Shown: positions 1 to 8,723 of the stretch, in pieces
Numbering within the stretch: the first letter of the stretch is position 1
How the letters are laid out: every line of letters starts with the position of its first letter
NCBI RefSeq assembly: GCF_001691565.1
Contig: NZ_MAYO01000003.1
Location: 806,001-870,000, forward strand
Direction: 5' to 3'
DNA length: 64,000 bases
DNA from: Microbacterium oleivorans
GTDB lineage: Bacteria > Actinomycetota > Actinomycetes > Actinomycetales > Microbacteriaceae
The notes under the pieces: generated by a model
What the model was told of the DNA's origin: nothing
Database searches by the model: none
The model's input: the letters and a program-made list of their open reading frames with translations, nothing else
Program-made: the position numbers and the translations under genes

Positions 1-876
1 GTGACGGTCGACGTCACCGGGAGCCTCAAGGGCTACTACCCCGAGACGCGCAGCACCGGCGCCGGGATCATCGGTCTCGGAACCCTCCGAACCATGCCGC
101 CATCGATCAGCGGAACCGCCCAGGTCGGGTCCCCCCTCTCCGTCTCCCACCGCGTCTGGACGGCCGGGACCACTTACCGCTACCAGTGGACCGCCGGTGG
201 CGTCGACGTCGCCGGCGCGACCGGCGCATCATTCACCCCCGCCCCCTCCCATCTGGGCAAAGTGATCACGGTGCGCCTTGCCGGTTCCAAGGCCGGGTAC
301 AGAACCGCGTCGATCACCTCCGCCGGCGTGAAGATCGCTGCGGCCACGCTCACCTCCGCCACCCCGACCATCACCGGTACCGCGGCGAAAGTCGGGGTGA
401 AGCTGACCGCGAAGACCGGCACATGGACGGCGGGGACCACGTTCGCCTACCAGTGGGCGGCGAACGGCGTTACGGTCAAAGGCGCGACAGCCTCGACCTT
501 CACGCCCACGGCAGGCCTGGTCGGGAGGACGATCACGGTGACCGTCATCGGGAAGAAGGCCGGACACACGACCGCCGCGAAGACGTCGAAGGCGACCGGG
601 AAGGTCGTCAAGGGCACACTCGCGGTCGCGACCCCGACGATCACCGGGACGGGGAAGGTCGGCGCGAAGCACGCCGCCGGCTCCGTGATGAAAATCACTG
701 GGGTCGCCGTCGCCTACCAGTGGTACGCGAACGGTGTCGTCATCAAGGGCGCTACGAAGTCCACGTACACGCCCACCGCGTCGGTGCGCGGCAAGTCGTT
801 GCAAGTGAAGGTCGGCTACTCCATGACCGGGTACTCCGCCGTGGCAAAGCTGTCCGCGAAGAAGACCATCCGGTGA
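1..876 (+). CDS. Secreted/surface Ig-like repeat protein, C-terminal part
   Basis: The reading frame is open from the first base, so this is probably the 3' part of a longer gene and the GTG at base 1 need not be the start. The 291 visible residues are three tandem modules of about 85-90 residues (roughly 30-115, 117-205 and 207-291). Each has a core like AYQWxANGVxxKGAT followed by FTPTAxxxGxxITVxVxGxKAGY. Such Thr/Ala/Gly-rich beta-sandwich repeats are common at the C-terminus of secreted enzymes and cell-wall proteins in Microbacteriaceae. No catalytic domain, LPXTG motif or membrane anchor is visible. The third module is more divergent than the first two. The role (adhesion or substrate/wall binding) is inferred from the repeat type only. 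Confidence 0.75.
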   Translation: MTVDVTGSLKGYYPETRSTGAGIIGLGTLRTMPPSISGTAQVGSPLSVSHRVWTAGTTYRYQWTAGGVDVAGATGASFTPAPSHLGKVITVRLAGSKAGYRTASITSAGVKIAAATLTSATPTITGTAAKVGVKLTAKTGTWTAGTTFAYQWAANGVTVKGATASTFTPTAGLVGRTITVTVIGKKAGHTTAAKTSKATGKVVKGTLAVATPTITGTGKVGAKHAAGSVMKITGVAVAYQWYANGVVIKGATKSTYTPTASVRGKSLQVKVGYSMTGYSAVAKLSAKKTIR

Positions 877-950
877 GGGTGGGGGCGTGGCGGAGCTGGG
901 GACAGCTTCCCTCGCTGTTCGACGTACCAACGCAGGACCGACCGCACTAG

Positions 951-1400
951 CCGGAGCCGGAGCATGAGGAGTTCGACTTCCCGCCGGGTTTGCCGAAGGG
1001 GATCCTGGGGCTCATGGTCGACGTAGAGGAAGAGCAGCAGGAGTTGACCTCCGCTCTCATCCAGGAGTTCGACGCGGCGATGCTTGCGGAGGTGGACTTC
1101 GTCAACTACGAGACCAACGGAACGAACCGCCTCTTCGTCCGTGAAGTTCTCGGCGACTACGGCATGGGGACCTCGAAGGACGGGTAGGAGCACACCAGTG
1201 AATCCCTGCACGTGCTCGGTGAGCCGTGCGTGGACTTCGACTGTGACCTCGTCCTCAACAGCCTGGGTGTGTTCGGCTGGGAGCGAGAGGAGGAGTACGA
1301 CCGGCAGCGCGACGAAGCTGCTCGTGCCGAGCGGGCTGTCTGTGTACGACAAGCGGAAGCTGGAGCTCATCGCCCAGCAAGGAGTCGCCATAGACGCGAT
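951..1400 (+). pseudogene. Decayed coding remnant of unknown function
   Basis: One plus-strand frame (codons starting at 951) reads as a plausible acidic protein, including LMVDVEEEQQELTSAL and NRLFVREVLGDYG. It hits a TAG at 1185-1187, then continues in the same frame with protein-like sequence (HVLGEPCVDFDCDLVLNSLG, EREEEYDRQRDEAARAER) to about 1345. A shorter protein-like stretch (LSVYDKRKLELIAQQG) continues in another frame to about 1400. This pattern fits a gene broken by a nonsense codon and a frameshift. A 65-residue ORF starting at TTG 990 could still be expressed. I do not recognise the family. The remnant lies between the surface-protein gene and a tRNA, a common site of insertion and decay. 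Confidence 0.4.
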
Positions 1401-1425
1401 ACGCGGCCATGTCGGCACGGCACGA

Positions 1426-1470
1426 AAAAGGAGATGGGCACTCGCTCTAAGCCAGTTCCCATCTCCTTTT
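1426..1470 (-). terminator. Rho-independent terminator of tRNA-Pro
   Basis: A perfect 13-bp stem (1426-1438 with 1458-1470, core AAAAGGAGATGGG/CCCATCTCCTTTT) has a 19-nt loop. Read on the minus strand, the 3' arm ends in a run of five T. It lies about 40 nt past the 3' end of tRNA-Pro, as expected for its terminator. The A/T ends make it potentially bidirectional. Confidence 0.75.
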
Positions 1471-1509
1471 GCGACTGTTCTGCAATCAGTATTACCAACA
1501 GTCCGACCG

Positions 1510-1583
<74 letters not shown>

Positions 1584-1611
1584 GTCCGCTGCCCTCGCGG
1601 ACAACTCCACT

Positions 1612-1617
1612 ATCCTA
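1612..1617 (-). promoter_or_regulatory. Putative -10 of tRNA-Pro
   Basis: The minus strand reads TAGGAT about 28 bases upstream of the tRNA 5' end, giving a short leader. No clear -35 is visible. Confidence 0.4.
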
Positions 1618-1675
1618 ACCGGTCCGGAGGCCGCCCGCGAACCGCCACGGGGTTCCGCGTGTCCGATGTCGCCGC

Positions 1676-1681
1676 TACCCT
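1676..1681 (+). promoter_or_regulatory. -10 element of a leaderless GNAT transcript
   Basis: TACCCT lies 6 bases before the ATG at 1688, with TTCCGC 17 bases further upstream (1653-1658). No ribosome binding site is present. This spacing suggests that transcription starts at the ATG. Confidence 0.45.
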
Positions 1682-1687
1682 GCCCGG

Positions 1688-2266
1688 ATGGCCGAGATAT
1701 CGATCGAACCGGCGCGTGCGGATCGCTTCGCCGACGCCGAGCACGCGTTGACCGGAGGCGGCGACGGCGCCGACTGCTGGTGCCAGTGGTGGATGCTCGC
1801 GCCGAAGGACTTCGAAGCGACCAGCGTCGAGGAACGGCGGGAGCGGCTGCGTGAGGAACTCGCCTCTCCGGTCGCCTCAGCGCTGATCGCCTACGTCGAC
1901 GGCGACGCCGCCGGCTGGGTCAAGGTCTCCCCCCGCCCCGATCAACCCCGCCTCGCCCGCACCCGCAACATCCAGACGTCACCGGAGCCGATGGACGACC
2001 CGACCGTCTGGGCGATCACCTGCTTCGTCGTCCGCAAAGAGCACCGCTCCCAGGGCATCGCGAGCCGCCTTCTGGACGCCGCCGTCGACCACGCCCGCAC
2101 GCACGGCGCCCGCATCGTCGAGGGCTACCCGCTCGACACCGACGTCAAGCGGTTCTCCTCCAACGACCTCTACCACGGCACGCTGTCGAGCTTCCTCGCC
2201 GCAGGTTTCATGGAGACCGCCCGCCCCGGCGCGGCCCGTCCGATCGTCGCAAAGGAGCTCTCATGA
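1688..2266 (+). CDS. GNAT family N-acetyltransferase
   Basis: The 192-residue protein has a GNAT fold. The acetyl-CoA-binding region is VWAITCFVVRKEHRSQGIAS, with the Q/RxxGxxS/A signature at about residues 118-123, followed by a helix with LLDAAVDHARTHGA. An N-terminal WCQWWML motif is typical of a subgroup of small-molecule or antibiotic acetyltransferases. The substrate is unknown. Its stop overlaps the next gene's ATG (ATGA), so it is probably co-translated with the macrodomain gene. Confidence 0.85.
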   Translation: MAEISIEPARADRFADAEHALTGGGDGADCWCQWWMLAPKDFEATSVEERRERLREELASPVASALIAYVDGDAAGWVKVSPRPDQPRLARTRNIQTSPEPMDDPTVWAITCFVVRKEHRSQGIASRLLDAAVDHARTHGARIVEGYPLDTDVKRFSSNDLYHGTLSSFLAAGFMETARPGAARPIVAKELS

Positions 2267-2766
2267 GCCGCGTCACCGTCGTCCGCGGCGACATCACCCG
2301 CCAGCAGGTCGACGCCGTCGTGAACGCCGCCAACCGCGCCATGCGGGGCGGCGGGGGCGTCGACGGTGCCATCCACCGCGCGGGCGGTCCCGAGATCCTC
2401 GCCGACTGCATCGCCCGCTTCCCGCATGGCCTCGCGACCGGGGATGCCGGGTGGACGACCGCCGGCGACCTGCCCGCACGCTGGGTCATCCACGTCGTCG
2501 GACCGAACCATACGGCCGGCGAACGCGACCGCGGCCTCCTCACCTCCTGCTACCGTCGTGCCCTTGAGGTCGCTGACGACCTCGGCGCGACGACCGTCGC
2601 CTTCCCCCTCATCAGCGCCGGGATCTACGGCTGGCCGCTCGAGGACGCGGTCGACGCCGCCGTTACGACCCTTGCCGAGACTCCCTCGAGCGTGACCGAG
2701 GCGCGCATCGTCGCCTTCGACGATGCCATCTTCACCCGGGTCGAACGGCGGCTCGCCGCATCCTGA
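2263..2766 (+). CDS. Macrodomain protein, probable O-acetyl-ADP-ribose deacetylase / ADP-ribosyl hydrolase
   Basis: The 167-residue protein is a single macrodomain of the YmdB/MacroD class. It starts VVRGDITRQQVDAVVNAAN, has the glycine-rich loop GGGGVDGAIHRAGG, and has the phosphate-binding loop FPLISAGIYGWP. In this family these elements bind ADP-ribose, and the Asn in VNAAN and the Asp in GVDGAIH support hydrolysis. The likely role is removing ADP-ribose from proteins or hydrolysing O-acetyl-ADP-ribose. It overlaps the upstream acetyltransferase by 4 bases. A link to deacetylation or ADP-ribose metabolism is possible but unproven. Confidence 0.9.
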   Translation: MSRVTVVRGDITRQQVDAVVNAANRAMRGGGGVDGAIHRAGGPEILADCIARFPHGLATGDAGWTTAGDLPARWVIHVVGPNHTAGERDRGLLTSCYRRALEVADDLGATTVAFPLISAGIYGWPLEDAVDAAVTTLAETPSSVTEARIVAFDDAIFTRVERRLAAS

Positions 2767-2805
2767 CCCGCCTTACGATGGATCCACCGGACGGGAGGAG
2801 GACCG

Positions 2806-3162
2806 ATGGCGGATGCCGTGCGTGTCGACTCCTGGCTGTGGGCCGTCCGTGTGTACAAGACCCGATCGGCGGCGACCACCGCCTGCCGCGCGGGCCACGT
2901 CCGAGTCAACGGCGACAAGGCGAAGGCCGCGCAGCAGGTGAGGATCGGCGACGAGCTGCGCGTGCGCATCGCCGGCTTCGACCGCATCCTCGTCGTCCGG
3001 CAGACGCTCACGAAGCGCGTCGGGGCGCCGCTGGCGGCCGCCGCCGCAGAGGACCGCACCCCGGAGCGGGAACCCGTGGCGCAGATCGCCGTCCGCGATC
3101 GCGGCGCCGGCCGACCCACCAAACGGGAACGTCGCGAGATCGAGCGCCTACACGGTCGCTGA
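2806..3162 (+). CDS. S4-domain RNA-binding protein (HslR/Hsp15-like)
   Basis: The 118-residue basic protein begins with an S4 RNA-binding domain (VRVDSWLWAVRVYKTRSAAT, then ACRAGHVRVNGDKAKAA). A charged, disordered tail ends in GRPTKRERREIERL. E. coli Hsp15 binds free 50S subunits with blocked peptidyl-tRNA; the same role is likely but not shown here. A strong GGGAGGAGG ribosome binding site precedes the ATG. The last 15 bases overlap the end of the convergent DUF2809 gene. Confidence 0.85.
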   Translation: MADAVRVDSWLWAVRVYKTRSAATTACRAGHVRVNGDKAKAAQQVRIGDELRVRIAGFDRILVVRQTLTKRVGAPLAAAAAEDRTPEREPVAQIAVRDRGAGRPTKRERREIERLHGR

Positions 3163-3567
3163 CGTCGCCCGACGGCGGGAGATCGAGCCTCGCACCGTGG
3201 CATCCATCACGAAGAGCGCGGCACCCGTCACGCCGTACACGAGCAGGTCGCGGCCGTCGAAGACGGTCCCGAACACCAGGACGATCGGCGGCCACTCCCC
3301 CGCCCACGCAACGGGCAGCCCCGTGAGCTGGAACAGCTCGACGCCTACCGACCACGCGATGACGATCGCGCCGATCAGCCAGGACGACAGCCGAGGCAAC
3401 AACGCGACCAGCCCACCCCAGACCGCGACGACGTAGAGGGCATCACCGGTGATGTCGGATGCCGCGGTGTCCGCAGCGCCGAGGTGCACGGCGAGTCCGC
3501 AGATCACCGCCAGCACAGCGACCGCGGCGCCGAGCAGCCGTCGCCTCACACCCGCTCGCGCAACCAC
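3148..3567 (-). CDS. DUF2809-type membrane protein
   Basis: The 139-residue protein has about four hydrophobic segments (for example LLGAAVAVLAVICGLAVHLG and WLIGAIVIAWSVGVELFQLT). The motif VELFQLTGLP followed by VFGTVFDGRDLLVYGVTGA is typical of small membrane proteins annotated DUF2809. The function is unknown. The GTG start lies inside the upstream NUDIX-NYN gene (22-base overlap), so the two are probably co-transcribed. The 3' end overlaps the S4 gene by 15 bases. Confidence 0.75.
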   Translation of the reverse strand: MVARAGVRRRLLGAAVAVLAVICGLAVHLGAADTAASDITGDALYVVAVWGGLVALLPRLSSWLIGAIVIAWSVGVELFQLTGLPVAWAGEWPPIVLVFGTVFDGRDLLVYGVTGAALFVMDATVRGSISRRRATSATV

Positions 3568-4442
3568 GACACCCGACGGACCTGCGCGCCCACCGCGACC
3601 GCCCGCTCCCCGAGCGCGCGGTCGCTGGTCACGAGCAGGACTCGCTCTCCGTCGCCGACGCGCCGTTGCGCCTCGGCGACGAGCGTGTCGTCACCCGCGG
3701 CATCCGCTCGCACCACCTCGACGGAGCCGTCCGGGTCCGCGGCGGCGCGCGCCTCACCCTCGAGTATCGCGACCACGCGCGGGTACCAGGTGTCGCCGGG
3801 GAGCGACAGCTCGCCCGCCGCGACTCCGGCTCGAGAGAGTCCGCCCAAGCGATGAAGCAGTCTCGATGCGGCCCCGGCGCGGTCGCGCCACCAGCCGTCA
3901 GGAACCGAGCCGACGACGTTCGCCGCGTCGACGAGGACGGTGGGTCGGACGGCGAGCAGGTCGCGCAACGCGGGCCACGAGTCCGCAAACCCGGGGTGCA
4001 GGGGCAGAGCGTCGACCTCATTCAGCGGCACCCACTCCAGGGCGTAGCTCTCGGGGTCGGCGATCACGGGATCGAACGGGTCGATCACGTCGGCGACGAG
4101 CGTCGTGTACGACCACACCTCGAGGTCGAGCACGCTCGTGAACAACGGCCGGAGCGCCGAGGCGGGAACGCCCGCCTCTTCGTGCGACTCGCGGATGGCG
4201 GCATCCGTCGCGCTCTCACCCTGGTGCCGCGCACCTCCCGGGATGCCCCACGTGCCGCCGTGGTGACTCCACGAGACCCGGTGCTGCAGCAGCACTCCGC
4301 GCGACGGATCGTGCGCAAGCAGGCCGGCGGCCCCGAACCGACCCCAGTACCGCTCGCCGGCGTCGGTCACCACCCAGGCATCGCCCGGATCGCGAGGACC
4401 GGAGGGGCGCGGCGGCCCGCTCGACGGTTCCTCGATCCTCAT
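3546..4442 (-). CDS. NUDIX hydrolase fused to a NYN/PIN-like nuclease domain
   Basis: The 298-residue protein has two parts. Residues about 20-160 form a NUDIX domain with the box GARHQGESATDAAIRESHEE followed by AGV, which binds metal and cleaves nucleoside-diphosphate-linked substrates. Residues about 165-298 resemble an NYN/PIN-like fold: it opens with TVLVDAANVVGSVPDGWW and ends with DDTLVAEAQRR and VLLVTSDRALGERAVAVGA. The acidic residues (VDAAN, DD, SDR) match the metal site of such RNases. The fusion suggests RNA-end or nucleotide-adduct processing, but the substrate is unknown. It is followed within the transcript by the DUF2809 gene. Confidence 0.75.
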   Translation of the reverse strand: MRIEEPSSGPPRPSGPRDPGDAWVVTDAGERYWGRFGAAGLLAHDPSRGVLLQHRVSWSHHGGTWGIPGGARHQGESATDAAIRESHEEAGVPASALRPLFTSVLDLEVWSYTTLVADVIDPFDPVIADPESYALEWVPLNEVDALPLHPGFADSWPALRDLLAVRPTVLVDAANVVGSVPDGWWRDRAGAASRLLHRLGGLSRAGVAAGELSLPGDTWYPRVVAILEGEARAAADPDGSVEVVRADAAGDDTLVAEAQRRVGDGERVLLVTSDRALGERAVAVGAQVRRVSWLRERV

Positions 4443-4545
4443 GCGATCAGCCTCTCACGGGCTCGGCGGCGAGGCGCGGCATCCGTCATGTCCCGGAACA
4501 GATCCCCAGCGTGCCCGCAACAGCCCAGTCGGCTCTCAGACAACA

Positions 4546-4609
4546 GAGGAGATGACGGTTCGCGAGGACCGGATCGACCCGATGCCTCCTCGCGAACCGC
4601 CATCTCCTC
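4546..4609. repeat. Long inverted repeat downstream of der
   Basis: Two 23-base arms (4546-4568 and 4587-4609) match at 22 of 23 positions around an 18-base loop. The arm core is GGAGATGRCGGTTCGCGAGG. It fills much of the 190-bp gap between der and the NUDIX-NYN gene, both on the minus strand. It may terminate the der operon, but no T-run follows. It could instead be one copy of a dispersed palindromic repeat. Confidence 0.7.
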
Positions 4610-4632
4610 CCGAAGCGACGGCGAACCGGGCG

Positions 4633-6162
4633 TCAGCGCTGCCGACGCTCGCGCACGCGCATGTTCGTGACGATCGGCGTGCCCTCGAAGCCGAAGATCG
4701 CGCGCAGGCGCCGCTGGATGAACCGGCGGTAGCCCGGGTCGAGGAACCCGGTCGTGAACAGCACGAATGTCGGCGGACGCGTCGACGCCTGCGTGCCGAA
4801 CAGGATGCGGGGCTGCTTGCCGCCGCGGAGCGGGTGCGGGTGCTCGGCGATGAGTTCGGCGAGGAACGCGTTGAACTTGCCGGTCGGGATGCGCTGGTCC
4901 CACGACTCGAGCGCCGTCTCGAGCGCCGGGACGAGCTTGTCGAGGTGACGGCCGGTGCGTGCCGACAGGTTCACGCGCGGCGCCCACGTGACGTGCGCGA
5001 GGTCCTGCTCGATCTCGCGCTCGAGGTAGCGGCGGCGATCGGCGTTGTCCATGTCCTCGTCGTTCAGGCGATCCCACTTGTTGAAGGCGAGGACGAGCGC
5101 ACGACCGGACTCGAGGACGAGGTCGATGATATTCAGGTCCTGCACGCTGATCGACTCGGTCACATCGAGGACGACGACGGCGACCTCGGCCTTCTCGAGG
5201 GCCGCGCTGGTGCGCAGCGACGCGTAGAAGTCCGCGCCCTGCTGCAGGTGCACGCGACGACGGATGCCGGCGGTGTCGACCAGACGCCAGAGCTTGCCGC
5301 CGAGCTCGACGACCTCGTCTACGGGGTCGCGGGTCGTGCCGGCGAGGTCGTTGACGACGACGCGCTCCTCGCCCGCGGCCTTGTTCAACAGCGACGACTT
5401 GCCGACGTTCGGGCGACCGAGGATCGCCACGCGGCGGGGGCCGCCGAGCTCGTTCTTGGCGACGGCCGAGACCTCGGGAAGCACCTTCATGATCTCGTCG
5501 AGCAGGTCGGCGACGCCGCGGCCGTGGATGGCCGAGACGGGGTGCGGCTCGCCGAGACCCAGGTTCCAGAGCGCTGCGGCTTCGGGCTCCTGACGGGCGT
5601 CGTCGATCTTGTTGGCGACGAGGAAGACCGGCTTGTCGGTTTTGCGGAGCATGCGGACGACCTGCTCGTCGGTCGCCGTCGCGCCGACCATCGCGTCGAC
5701 GACGAACATGACGACGTCGCAGAGCTCGATCGCGATCTCAGCCTGGGCGGCGACGGAGCGGTCGATGCCCTTGGCGTCGTGCTCCCAGCCGCCGGTGTCG
5801 ACGAGCGTGAACCGGCGGTCCATCCACTCGGCCTTGTAGCTCACGCGGTCGCGCGTGACCCCGGGGGTGTCCTCGACGACGGCCTCGCGACGGCCCAGGA
5901 TGCGGTTGACGAGGGCCGACTTGCCGACGTTCGGCCGCCCGACGATCGCGACGACCGGGAGGGCCGGCAGCATCTCGACGACCTCGCCGCCGGCGGTGAA
6001 GCCCGCGAGCAGGTCGTCGTCCTCCTCGTCGAGCTCGTAGTCGGCGAGCGAGGCGCGCAGGGCGGCAGCCCGCTGCTCGGCCAGGTCCTCGTCGAGGTTG
6101 GCGAGCTTCTCCTCGAGCTGGTCGGGGCCGCCTTCGTATTCGTAGTCGTCTTCGGCGCTCAT
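4633..6162 (-). CDS. der: Ribosome biogenesis GTPase Der (EngA)
   Basis: The 509-residue protein has the double-GTPase plan unique to Der. There are two GRPNVGKS P-loops (first at residues 75-82, second near 250), DTGG and DTAG switch motifs, NKxD boxes (NKID and NKWD), and a C-terminal KH-like domain. Der acts in late maturation of the 50S subunit. The N-terminal extension of about 65 acidic residues is common in actinobacterial Der. The start codon overlaps the cmk stop (ATGA), and it is the last gene of the parA-to-der operon. Confidence 0.97.
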   Translation of the reverse strand: MSAEDDYEYEGGPDQLEEKLANLDEDLAEQRAAALRASLADYELDEEDDDLLAGFTAGGEVVEMLPALPVVAIVGRPNVGKSALVNRILGRREAVVEDTPGVTRDRVSYKAEWMDRRFTLVDTGGWEHDAKGIDRSVAAQAEIAIELCDVVMFVVDAMVGATATDEQVVRMLRKTDKPVFLVANKIDDARQEPEAAALWNLGLGEPHPVSAIHGRGVADLLDEIMKVLPEVSAVAKNELGGPRRVAILGRPNVGKSSLLNKAAGEERVVVNDLAGTTRDPVDEVVELGGKLWRLVDTAGIRRRVHLQQGADFYASLRTSAALEKAEVAVVVLDVTESISVQDLNIIDLVLESGRALVLAFNKWDRLNDEDMDNADRRRYLEREIEQDLAHVTWAPRVNLSARTGRHLDKLVPALETALESWDQRIPTGKFNAFLAELIAEHPHPLRGGKQPRILFGTQASTRPPTFVLFTTGFLDPGYRRFIQRRLRAIFGFEGTPIVTNMRVRERRQR

Positions 6163-6836
6163 CGTGAGCCTTCCGTTCCCGACCGCACGACGTCCAGGAC
6201 GGCGTCGACGGTCTGTGCGAAGTCCAGGTCGGTCGAGTCGACGACCGTCACGCCGGGGGCGGCGGTGAGGAAGTCGACGACCTGGGAGTCGGATGCGTCA
6301 CGCTTGTGCAGCGCGGCGGCGACAGCCGCGGCATCCTCCGTGGTCAGTTCGGCGCTGCGCCGCGCGGCGCGCACCTCGGGGGCGGCGGTCAGGAGGATCC
6401 GCACGGGGGCGTCGGGAGCGACGACGGTCGTGATGTCACGTCCCTCGACGATCACGCCCGGCCGACCGGAGTCTGCCACGAGGCGCCGGAACAGCACGTT
6501 CACCTGCTCGCGGATCACCGGCACACGGGCCACGCCGCTCACGGCGGAGCTGACCCGCGGCTCGCGGATCGCCTCGGTGACGGAGGTCTCCCCCACCCGC
6601 ACCCAGTACTCATCGGGGTCGAGCGAGATGGCGTAGTCGAAGTCGCCCGCGGCGTCGACGACGGCCGAGGCGTCGGACGTGTCGGCGCCGTGCTCGAGGA
6701 CGTGCCAGGCCAGGGCTCGGTAGGCGGCTCCCGTGTCGAGGTAGCCGAACCCGAGACGTCGGGCTGCTTCCTTCGACACGCTCGACTTGCCGCTGCCGGC
6801 GGGGCCGTCGATGGCGATCGTGATGGGGTCAGTCAT
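6159..6836 (-). CDS. cmk: Cytidylate kinase
   Basis: The protein phosphorylates CMP/dCMP. I place the start at the ATG at 6836 (225 residues) rather than a TTG 12 bases upstream, because this ATG overlaps the tyrA stop. The P-loop GPAGSGKS is at residues 11-18, followed by the CMP-binding region [12 protein letters not shown]. The motifs GRDITTVV and [10 protein letters not shown], which lies in the lid, are also visible. It sits between tyrA and der, the usual actinobacterial order. Confidence 0.95.
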   Translation of the reverse strand: MTDPITIAIDGPAGSGKSSVSKEAARRLGFGYLDTGAAYRALAWHVLEHGADTSDASAVVDAAGDFDYAISLDPDEYWVRVGETSVTEAIREPRVSSAVSGVARVPVIREQVNVLFRRLVADSGRPGVIVEGRDITTVVAPDAPVRILLTAAPEVRAARRSAELTTEDAAAVAAALHKRDASDSQVVDFLTAAPGVTVVDSTDLDFAQTVDAVLDVVRSGTEGSR

Positions 6837-7944
6837 TGAGGCTCGCAATCTTCCACCCGCGCGCCGAGAGGCCGTCGGTGGCGATGGTCACGGCGGACGG
6901 GACGACGCTGATCTCGCCGAGGCCGAACTGCGCCCCCGGCGAGTGCTCGAGCCGGAAGTCCTCGACGTTGACGCCCAGCTCCCCGAGGTCGCCGAACAGG
7001 CGCCCCAGCTGACCCGGGGTGTCGTCGACCATGACGACCACCGTCTCGAATCGGCGGTTCTGCCCGTGCTTGCCGGGCAGACGTTCGACGCCCTCGTTGC
7101 CGCGGCGGATCGTGTCGGCGACGGCACGACGCGAACCGGGGGCATCAGGGTCGCGGAGCGCTCCGGCCACGGTGGTCAGGTCGGCGGCGAGGGCGTCGAG
7201 GACATCGACGACCGGCTGAGAATTGGCGCCCAGGATCTGCACCCACAGTTCGGGGGCGGATGCCGCGATCCGGGTCGTGTCGCGAACGCCCTGGCCTGCA
7301 AGACGCAGCGACGCGTCCTCGGCGCCGACGAACCGTCCCGCGAGGAGGGATGCCACGAGCTGCGGCACGTGCGAGACGAGAGCCACGGAGCGGTCGTGTT
7401 CCTCGGGGGTCATCTCGACGAGGCTGGCGCCGAGGTCGAGCGCGAGACCCTCGACGACGGCGAGGTCGCGCGCGGAGGTCTCCTCGTCGCGGCAGATGAC
7501 CCAGGGGCGGCCGAAGAAGATGTCGGCGCGGGCGGAGATCGCGCCGCCGCGCTCGCGACCGGCCATCGGGTGGGACCCGATGTAGCGGGAGAGGTCGACA
7601 CCGCGCTCGCGGAGGACCAGCAGCGGCTCGAGCTTGACGCTCGCCACATCCGTCACGACGGCATCCGGGAAGGCGCTGAGTTCGCGCTCGATGACGTCGG
7701 CCGTGACGTCCGGCGGCACGGCGACGACCACGAGGCTCGGCTGGTCGCCCTCTCGAGCCAGGCGTCCCGCCCCGTAGTCGACGGCGAGGCGCAGCTGCGC
7801 CGGCGATGCGTCGGCGAGGACGACGTCGACCTCGAGCGCGCGCAGCGCGTGACCGATGCTCGCACCGAGCAGGCCTGCGCCGACGATGCGGACGAGTCCG
7901 CTCGTACGGACGGCGCGGGCGCGCGCGTCGATGGCGTCGGTCAC
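6829..7944 (-). CDS. tyrA: Prephenate dehydrogenase
   Basis: The 371-residue enzyme of tyrosine synthesis oxidatively decarboxylates prephenate with NAD. It has an N-terminal Rossmann motif ([18 protein letters not shown]), the conserved GSHPMAGRE segment that contributes the catalytic His, and a C-terminal ACT domain (about residues 300-360, [20 protein letters not shown]) for likely tyrosine feedback. It overlaps both neighbours (rluB-type gene and cmk) by a few bases. Confidence 0.93.
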   Translation of the reverse strand: MTDAIDARARAVRTSGLVRIVGAGLLGASIGHALRALEVDVVLADASPAQLRLAVDYGAGRLAREGDQPSLVVVAVPPDVTADVIERELSAFPDAVVTDVASVKLEPLLVLRERGVDLSRYIGSHPMAGRERGGAISARADIFFGRPWVICRDEETSARDLAVVEGLALDLGASLVEMTPEEHDRSVALVSHVPQLVASLLAGRFVGAEDASLRLAGQGVRDTTRIAASAPELWVQILGANSQPVVDVLDALAADLTTVAGALRDPDAPGSRRAVADTIRRGNEGVERLPGKHGQNRRFETVVVMVDDTPGQLGRLFGDLGELGVNVEDFRLEHSPGAQFGLGEISVVPSAVTIATDGLSARGWKIASLND

Positions 7945-8723
7945 AACTGCTCCTGAGTGGGATCCCCGGGCGGGGTCTCCGCCTGGCGCGCGAGAGTCAA
8001 CAGCGCACCACGCTCCACTGTAGTCAACTCGCGTGCCCGACCCGCTGGGAGCGTGCCCAGGTGGAGCGGCCCGAACTGGCGGCGGACGAGCTCCTCGACG
8101 GGGTGGCCGACCGCCGCCATCATGCGGCGGACGATGCGGTTCCGCCCCGAGTGCAGGGTGAGCTCGACCAGGCTCGTGTCCCCGCTCGCGTCGAGCAGCC
8201 GTGCTTTGTCGGCCGCGATCGGACCGTCCTCGAGCTCGATCCCCTTCGTGAGCTGCGCGATGGTCTGCGGCAGAACGCGGCCCGACACCTTCGCGATGTA
8301 GACCTTCGTGACCCCGAACGACGGGTGGGCGAGGACGTGGGCGAGCTCGCCGTCGTTGGTGAGGACGAGGAGACCGCTCGTCTCGGCATCCAATCGGCCC
8401 ACGTTGTAGAGCCGCTCGGGCCAGTCCTTCGTGAAACGCCGCAGGTCGGGGCGCCCCTGGTCGTCCTTCATCGACGACACCACGCCGGTGGGCTTGTTGA
8501 GGATGACGTACCGCTTGCTCGTGTCGAGCTGGATCGCGGTGCCGTCGACGTCGACCCGATCGGTCTCGGGGTCGATGCGCGATCCGAGCTCAGTGACGAC
8601 GACGCCGTTCACCCGCACGCGGCCCTCGACGATGTACTGCTCGCAGACGCGCCGCGAGGCGACTCCCGCATTCGCGAGGATCTTCTGCAGGCGGACCCGG
8701 TTCTCGTCGGACTGCTCGTTCAT
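7941..8723 (-). CDS. rluB: Pseudouridine synthase, RsuA/RluB family
   Basis: The 260-residue protein has an N-terminal S4 domain (RLQKILANAGVASRRVCEQY) and a catalytic domain with the family signature VGRLDAETSGLLVLTNDG, where the Asp is the nucleophile. In this synteny (after scpB) the family modifies 23S rRNA; RluB is the likely orthologue, though RsuA/RluE-like specificity cannot be excluded. It is translationally coupled to scpB and tyrA by short overlaps. Confidence 0.88.
   Translation of the reverse strand: MNEQSDENRVRLQKILANAGVASRRVCEQYIVEGRVRVNGVVVTELGSRIDPETDRVDVDGTAIQLDTSKRYVILNKPTGVVSSMKDDQGRPDLRRFTKDWPERLYNVGRLDAETSGLLVLTNDGELAHVLAHPSFGVTKVYIAKVSGRVLPQTIAQLTKGIELEDGPIAADKARLLDASGDTSLVELTLHSGRNRIVRRMMAAVGHPVEELVRRQFGPLHLGTLPAGRARELTTVERGALLTLARQAETPPGDPTQEQL

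Noticed and set aside
4441-6636. 731-codon plus-strand frame opposite der and cmk
   Set aside because: Shadow of well-supported minus-strand genes; no recognisable motifs.
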